Shown here in pieces: positions 6,359 to 9,755 of a stretch of DNA of 9,755 nt. The first letter of the stretch is position 1, and each line of letters starts with the position of its first letter. This DNA is from Cyanobacteria bacterium UBA3803. Its GTDB lineage: Bacteria; Cyanobacteriota; Vampirovibrionia; Gastranaerophilales; Gastranaerophilaceae. Made by a program: the position numbers and the translations under genes. The notes beneath the pieces were generated by a model. That model did not search any database. It was given only the letters and a program-made list of their open reading frames with translations, and was not told the DNA's origin. Location of the stretch: assembly GCA_002369055.1 (NCBI GenBank), contig DFEL01000014.1, forward strand, positions 1 to 9,755, given 5' to 3'.

Positions 6359-7045
6359 GTGAAAAAAACGATTAACAATTTTTTGGAAAATAAATTTGTA
6401 GAATATTTTTTGATGATATTAATATTTATGAATTTAATAGCATTTATTTTGCAGACGGATGTTAATATTAACGCAAAATTTTCCGAAATTTTTAATTATT
6501 TTGAAATATTTTCTGTTGCTATATTTACCTTTGAATATTTTTTACGATTAATAATACTTGCAAAAATCAGTGATATATTTTCGTTTTATATGCTTGTTGA
6601 TTTAGCAGCAATATTACCTTTTTATTTATCCTTTGTAACTGTAAATACAACATTCTTGAGAGCGATAAGACTTTTACGTCTGTTTAGAGTTGCGAAAATT
6701 ACCAGATACTCAAATGCTTTTGAAAATATAAAACAGGCTTTTGTAAAACGAAAAAACGAACTAATAGTTACGATGTTTATTTTTGGTGCGGCTGTTATAA
6801 TTTCTTCAATATCTATATATTTTGCGGAAAACCAAACCGGAAATGCAGCATTTTCGAGTGTGATAACATCTTTTTGGTGGTCTATTGTAACATTTACAAC
6901 AGTAGGCTACGGAGATACATATCCCGTAACAACTTGTGGAAAAATTATAGGATGTTTAACCGCAATCTTCGGTGTTGGATTACACGGTATTTTAATCGGT
7001 GTAATTTCATCAGCACTTATGGATATAATCAAAAATAATAAATAA
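6359..7045 (+). CDS. Voltage-gated potassium channel (six-transmembrane, Kv type)
   Basis: The protein has 228 residues starting at GTG. The full Kv plan is visible: S1 (about 13-32), S2 (47-68), S3 (74-92, with D81), S4 (97-117), S5 (134-156), pore helix and filter (171-186), S6 (195-219). S4 carries basic residues at every third position (R101, R104, R107, R110, K113, R116), the hallmark of a voltage sensor. The selectivity filter is TTVGYGD (180-186). Four subunits would form a K+-selective pore in the inner membrane, affecting membrane potential or K+ efflux. Length is in the range of compact prokaryotic Kv channels such as KvLm and KvAP, and there is no cytoplasmic RCK or cyclic-nucleotide domain. 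It has its own promoter and structured leader. Its stop lies 5 bp from that of the convergent small gene. Confidence 0.95.
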   Translation: MKKTINNFLENKFVEYFLMILIFMNLIAFILQTDVNINAKFSEIFNYFEIFSVAIFTFEYFLRLIILAKISDIFSFYMLVDLAAILPFYLSFVTVNTTFLRAIRLLRLFRVAKITRYSNAFENIKQAFVKRKNELIVTMFIFGAAVIISSISIYFAENQTGNAAFSSVITSFWWSIVTFTTVGYGDTYPVTTCGKIIGCLTAIFGVGLHGILIGVISSALMDIIKNNK

Positions 7046-7050
7046 AATGA

Positions 7051-7335
7051 TTATATTCTGTTATGCCAAACTCCGCCTTGTCTATCTACAACGGCATCAT
7101 AGCAAGACCAAAATCTAAAAATGACGGTTAAACCCAACAATGCATGTGTCAGATTTTTTTCATAACTTTGGTCATTAATTGCTTGTCCTATACCAGGCCA
7201 AATAATTAGTGATAATGCACCTGCACCAACAGAACGTCCTGAAACTTTACCGTTTTTTCCGTGTGTTCCGGCAAAAGCAGGTGAACTTATAGAAATAATT
7301 GATAATACTACTAAAACAGATAAAAATTTTTTCAT
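7051..7335 (-). CDS. Small exported or membrane protein of unknown function
   Basis: The protein has 94 residues. MKKFLSVLVVLSIISISSPAFA is a clear signal peptide, with likely cleavage after A22 (AFA-G). The mature part is Gly- and basic-rich first (about 23-38), then has a hydrophobic stretch with PGIGQ (47-51), a second hydrophobic stretch (63-77), and a C-terminal FWSCYD...DRQGGVWHNRI. The PGxGQ pattern occurs in several small membrane families (for example near TM2-type domains), but I cannot assign a family. I chose ATG 7335 over ATG 7347 because GGAG (CTCC at 7342-7345 on the plus strand) sits 6 nt before it, and the Lys-Lys signal start follows at once. It converges on the K+ channel gene with a 5-bp gap and diverges from the PheC-like gene. 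Confidence 0.75.
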   Translation of the reverse strand: MKKFLSVLVVLSIISISSPAFAGTHGKNGKVSGRSVGAGALSLIIWPGIGQAINDQSYEKNLTHALLGLTVIFRFWSCYDAVVDRQGGVWHNRI

Positions 7336-7360
7336 AATGAACTCCATTTAATCTTAACAA

Positions 7361-7398
7361 TGCTATTCTAGCATAAAATTTTATTTGTTGATAAAATT
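7361..7398. repeat. Two adjacent inverted repeats in a divergent promoter region
   Basis: TGCTA-TTC-TAGCA (7361-7373) is a perfect palindrome with a 3-nt centre. AATTTTAT (7377-7384) and ATAAAATT (7391-7398) form a perfect 8-bp inverted repeat with a 6-nt centre. Both lie in the 84-bp gap between divergent genes, the usual position for operators. The second is pure A/T and could be chance. Confidence 0.35.
7365..7373 (-). promoter_or_regulatory. Extended -10 promoter of the small exported protein gene
   Basis: On the minus strand this reads TGCTAGAAT, an extended -10 (TGn plus TAGAAT). A TTATCA -35-like box lies about 18 nt upstream. The predicted start near 7358 gives a leader of about 23 nt containing the GGAG site. 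It overlaps the palindrome 7361-7373. Confidence 0.4.
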
Positions 7399-7419
7399 GT
7401 TTTCAAAAGGATTAATTTT

Positions 7420-8214
7420 ATGAATAAATTTATAAAAATATTATTTATTAGTTTAAGTGTGCTTCTTTTTGTATTTATTTTGAGTTATAAGTTGAATAAT
7501 ACAAAAGATACAGTTCAAAAAATTAAAGAACGTGGTGAAATTCTTGTTGGTACAACAGGTGATTACCAGCCGATGTCATATCTTAATCCCCAAACAAAAA
7601 CTTATGTCGGATTTGATGTTGAGCTGATAGAAGATTTGGCAAAAGACCTTAATGTAAAAATAAAATATATTCCTACAACTTGGCCAACACTTATGGCGGA
7701 CACAATTGTCGGGAAATTTGATTTAGCAATATGTGGCATAACAATTACCAATGACAGAAAAAAACAAGCATTAATGTCAAATGGTTACCTGCGAAATGGT
7801 AAAACTGTTTTATGCAGAAAAGAAGATTTAAATAAATATGTTAATCTTGAATCAATAAATAAACCGGAAGTAAGAGTTATGGAAAATCCCGGCGGATTGA
7901 ATGAAAAATTTGCAAGAGAAAAACTCCCAAAAGCAATATTGATAATTCACGATATAAATCAGGAAATACCTGAACTTATTGCTAATGGTAAGGCTGATGT
8001 AATGATAACAGAAACAACGGAGGCTATTTTTTATGCAAGTAAAAATAAAAAATTAGCTGTACCACTTGCCAAAAAACCTTTTACAAAAAGCCAAATAGGA
8101 ATTCTTTTACCCAAAGAAAATAAAATGCTGTTAAAATATGTCAACAAATTTTTATCCAAAGAACGCAATAGCGGACGATTAAAACAACTTGAAGAAAAAT
8201 ATTTATTTGAATAA
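7420..8214 (+). CDS. Membrane-anchored solute-binding-protein-fold protein, cyclohexadienyl dehydratase (PheC)-like
   Basis: The protein has 264 residues. Residues about 5-22 are a hydrophobic N-terminal segment without an AxA cleavage site or lipobox Cys, suggesting a membrane anchor. The rest is a family 3 periplasmic-binding-protein fold. Several stretches match what I know of PheC from Pseudomonas: TTGDYQPMSY (45-54), VGFDVEL (63-69), PTTWPTLM (85-92), YLRNGKT (123-129), NPGGLNEKFAR (156-166) and the ADVMIT...TEA block (192-202). PheC catalyses decarboxylating dehydration of prephenate or arogenate in phenylalanine synthesis. E201 falls where I recall the PheC catalytic Glu, so activity is possible, but amino-acid binding for transport remains an alternative. 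No ABC permease or ATPase gene is nearby. AAAAGGA stands 8 nt before the ATG. Confidence 0.75.
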   Translation: MNKFIKILFISLSVLLFVFILSYKLNNTKDTVQKIKERGEILVGTTGDYQPMSYLNPQTKTYVGFDVELIEDLAKDLNVKIKYIPTTWPTLMADTIVGKFDLAICGITITNDRKKQALMSNGYLRNGKTVLCRKEDLNKYVNLESINKPEVRVMENPGGLNEKFAREKLPKAILIIHDINQEIPELIANGKADVMITETTEAIFYASKNKKLAVPLAKKPFTKSQIGILLPKENKMLLKYVNKFLSKERNSGRLKQLEEKYLFE

Positions 8215-8243
8215 TAATATTTGCAATAAACTATGAATAATTG

Positions 8244-8271
8244 TTGTTAAATACCATTTTTTGTGTATTAT
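8244..8271 (+). promoter_or_regulatory. Candidate promoter of the HipA-like gene, implying leaderless mRNA
   Basis: TTGTTA (8244-8249) and TATTAT (8266-8271, 5 of 6 consensus) are separated by 16 nt. The -10 ends 7 nt before the ATG at 8279, so transcription should begin at or next to the start codon. No Shine-Dalgarno sequence is present between stop 8214 and this ATG. Confidence 0.45.
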
Positions 8272-8278
8272 TTAAGAT

Positions 8279-9607
8279 ATGGGTAGCAATGACAAAGTCT
8301 TAGTTTATAATAATATTGACGGTATCGACCATTTTACGGGAACAATGTCATTAATTGGTGATATTGCTCAATTTGTTTATTCGGAAGAGTGGCTCAATAA
8401 TCCGTTAGCATTTGCTTTACATTTTGAATTGCCTTTAGATGGGGATGTTCATTATTCATCTTCAACGTTTGGTAATTTTCAATTTGTTTTATATAGGTTA
8501 ACTAAAAATTTAGATTTTTATAATGAGTATTTATTATATTACTTGTCAAAAAAGAATTATATCGAGAACTCTTTATTCAACTTTGAGGATTTACTTATTT
8601 GGTTTCGTGATAGAAAATTTGATGGTCCAAAATTTATTAATATCAATGATAAAGTCAATATAATACCATTTTTAATTAATTTATCAATGCAAAATGATTA
8701 CACAAGGTGCGGTTCATACAGATATAAAATAAATAACGATGATAATTTTGTAATGAATTGTTCAAAAAATCTTATAACAAGTGTTAATCAAATAGATGAT
8801 AGTATAGAAATTTTTGATAAAATTCATAAAGATGATTCAACGGAATTAGATTTAGAATGTCTGTTGGCTTTTGCTTCCGGTTTATCAGGATATCAACCTA
8901 AAATAAATTTATTTGATGAAAATAATAATTTATGTATTGCCAAAATTAGTAATTTGCTATTAGATAATGAAAATGAACTTAAAAGAGAAATTTTAGCTTT
9001 AAATCTTGCAAAAAAATTTAATATAGAGTTGCAAGATTTCTCAGTAAAACAAACTCAGAGTAATTTAAAATATCTATTGTTAAAGCGTTTTGATCGTCAA
9101 AAAGAAAAACGGATACCATTAATTTATTTTAGAGATTTTGCAGAGAAGTTTTATAAATATGCGGATGATACAAGTATTTCACAGGTCATTTGTAATGTTA
9201 CAAAAAGCAATAAAACTAAAAATTTAAGAGAATTTTACAAAAGAAAACTCTTTCGTACCGCAGTAAATAATACAAAAGATCATCTTTCAAATGTTGCTTT
9301 TTTATTTGACAAGGAATCAGGTTGGAATTTATCACCGGAATTTGATACAACAGTAGGAATGTACAGATATAGTTCGCAAGAAGAAATTAAAAATAAATAT
9401 GAATATAATGTAGATATGGTTAAGGTCAAAATTAGAAATTTAATTGAAAACTCTGGTATATATTCTACATCCGAAAGAGAAGCCTTAGAGATTCTTATGA
9501 ATTTAAAGGATGTATTATCAACTTGGCAAAAAGAAGCTATAAATGTTGGTTTTTCAGAACAAGAGCTTATAAAATTACAAATTTATGAACAAGCATTAGA
9601 AATTTAA
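8279..9607 (+). CDS. HipA-family serine/threonine kinase (toxin-like), no HipB partner visible
   Basis: At 442 residues it matches full-length HipA (about 440). The N-terminal part contains YSEEWLNNPLAFALHFELPL (34-53), matching the HipA N-subdomain pattern. Kinase-domain motifs follow: GYQPK (204-208, the ATP-loop GxQxK), K222 in CIAKISN (ATP-binding lysine), KRFDR (269-273), N331-T-K-D334-H335-L-S-N338 (catalytic Asp loop) and SPEFD (352-356, metal-binding Asp). HipA phosphorylates GltX in E. coli, blocking translation and promoting persistence. The autophosphorylated Ser150 of E. coli HipA falls at G201 here, although S200 and S203 flank it. The segment 65-190 is divergent. HipA is normally encoded after the HipB antitoxin, but the 64-bp upstream gap has no room for one and none is seen downstream. 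No Shine-Dalgarno is visible. Confidence 0.85.
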   Translation: MGSNDKVLVYNNIDGIDHFTGTMSLIGDIAQFVYSEEWLNNPLAFALHFELPLDGDVHYSSSTFGNFQFVLYRLTKNLDFYNEYLLYYLSKKNYIENSLFNFEDLLIWFRDRKFDGPKFININDKVNIIPFLINLSMQNDYTRCGSYRYKINNDDNFVMNCSKNLITSVNQIDDSIEIFDKIHKDDSTELDLECLLAFASGLSGYQPKINLFDENNNLCIAKISNLLLDNENELKREILALNLAKKFNIELQDFSVKQTQSNLKYLLLKRFDRQKEKRIPLIYFRDFAEKFYKYADDTSISQVICNVTKSNKTKNLREFYKRKLFRTAVNNTKDHLSNVAFLFDKESGWNLSPEFDTTVGMYRYSSQEEIKNKYEYNVDMVKVKIRNLIENSGIYSTSEREALEILMNLKDVLSTWQKEAINVGFSEQELIKLQIYEQALEI

Positions 9608-9626
9608 AAAATAATTTTTTAAATTT
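9600..9626 (+). terminator. All-A/T hairpin over the HipA-like stop codon
   Basis: A 12-bp inverted repeat (9600-9611 with 9615-9626) with a TAA loop spans the stop codon (9605-9607) and runs into TTCTT. With no G-C pairs it is a weak candidate terminator and may reflect base composition only. Confidence 0.3.
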
Positions 9627-9676
9627 TTCTTATGTTAATTTTGTCTACATACACCCTCGCAGTAAACGGCAACGTC

Positions 9677-9714
9677 ACATCAAAACAAAATTGCAACATT
9701 TTTGTTATTGATGT
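9677..9714. repeat. Imperfect hairpin in the G+C-richer right end
   Basis: ACATCAAAACAAAA (9677-9690) pairs with 9700-9714 over 14 bp with a single bulged A (9707) and a 9-nt loop. It lies in the non-coding tail (9608-9755) after the HipA-like gene. The final stretch, CTCACTTCGTTCGTGCC, resembles the kind of sequence found in dispersed intergenic repeats, but no second copy is in the window. Confidence 0.4.
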
Positions 9715-9755
9715 TCGACTCTCACTTCGTTCGTGCCTCTGCTTTGTAAAATACG

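Noticed and set aside
9713..9721. GTTCGACTC as the T-loop of a tRNA
   Set aside because: The flanking bases do not form the 5-bp T stem beyond the closing G-C pair, and no anticodon arm or acceptor stem can be built around it.
9632..9755. ATG-initiated open frame running off the right edge
   Set aside because: It has no ribosome binding site, low-complexity composition, and the opposite strand is open over the same stretch, so coding is not supported.
1..9755. CRISPR arrays, insertion sequences or integrase genes
   Set aside because: No regularly spaced direct repeats, terminal inverted repeats or transposase/integrase motifs were seen on either strand.

Overview
The window is A+T-rich bacterial DNA (about 30% G+C by eye) with compact gene spacing, sigma-70-like promoter elements and both Shine-Dalgarno-led and apparently leaderless genes. 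The mix of families (cytosolic NagZ, an anchored class A beta-lactamase-like serine hydrolase, a SWIM/SNF2 ATPase, a six-transmembrane potassium channel, a PheC-like protein) would fit a gut-type low-GC bacterium. A Melainabacteria/Gastranaerophilales relative is my best guess, but it is an inference with low confidence because no rRNA or other taxonomic marker is present.

Layout. The left edge holds the last codons of an HU-type DNA-binding protein, followed by two back-to-back terminator hairpins. Next, on the minus strand, is a small exported TPR-like protein (163-612). It is transcribed divergently from a NagZ-type beta-N-acetylhexosaminidase (686-1651). NagZ converges on, and overlaps by 4 bp, a membrane-anchored serine hydrolase of the class A beta-lactamase fold (1648-2847, minus). 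A 217-bp divergent spacer separates this from a 1058-residue SWIM zinc-finger/SNF2 ATPase (3065-6241). A separate promoter and a hairpin-containing leader precede a voltage-gated K+ channel (6359-7045). A small exported protein (7051-7335, minus) converges on the channel with only 5 bp between stops. It diverges from an anchored periplasmic-binding-protein-fold protein resembling cyclohexadienyl dehydratase (7420-8214). A HipA-family kinase (8279-9607) with no visible HipB partner closes the gene set. The last ~105 bp are richer in G+C than the rest (43 of 105 bases) and carry an imperfect hairpin but no gene I can support.

How the genes relate. The only functional theme linking neighbours is cell-wall metabolism: NagZ (muropeptide recycling) beside a penicillin-binding-type serine hydrolase. 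These two share a 14-nt sequence in their upstream regions. The other genes look like single units, each with its own promoter, rather than an operon. I found no mobile element, CRISPR array, rRNA or tRNA. I do not see a convincing new multi-gene system. The points most worth following are the serine hydrolase that lacks the deacylating glutamate, two genes with matching leaderless promoter geometry, the orphan HipA-like kinase, the anchored PheC-like protein, and the structured leader of the K+ channel.
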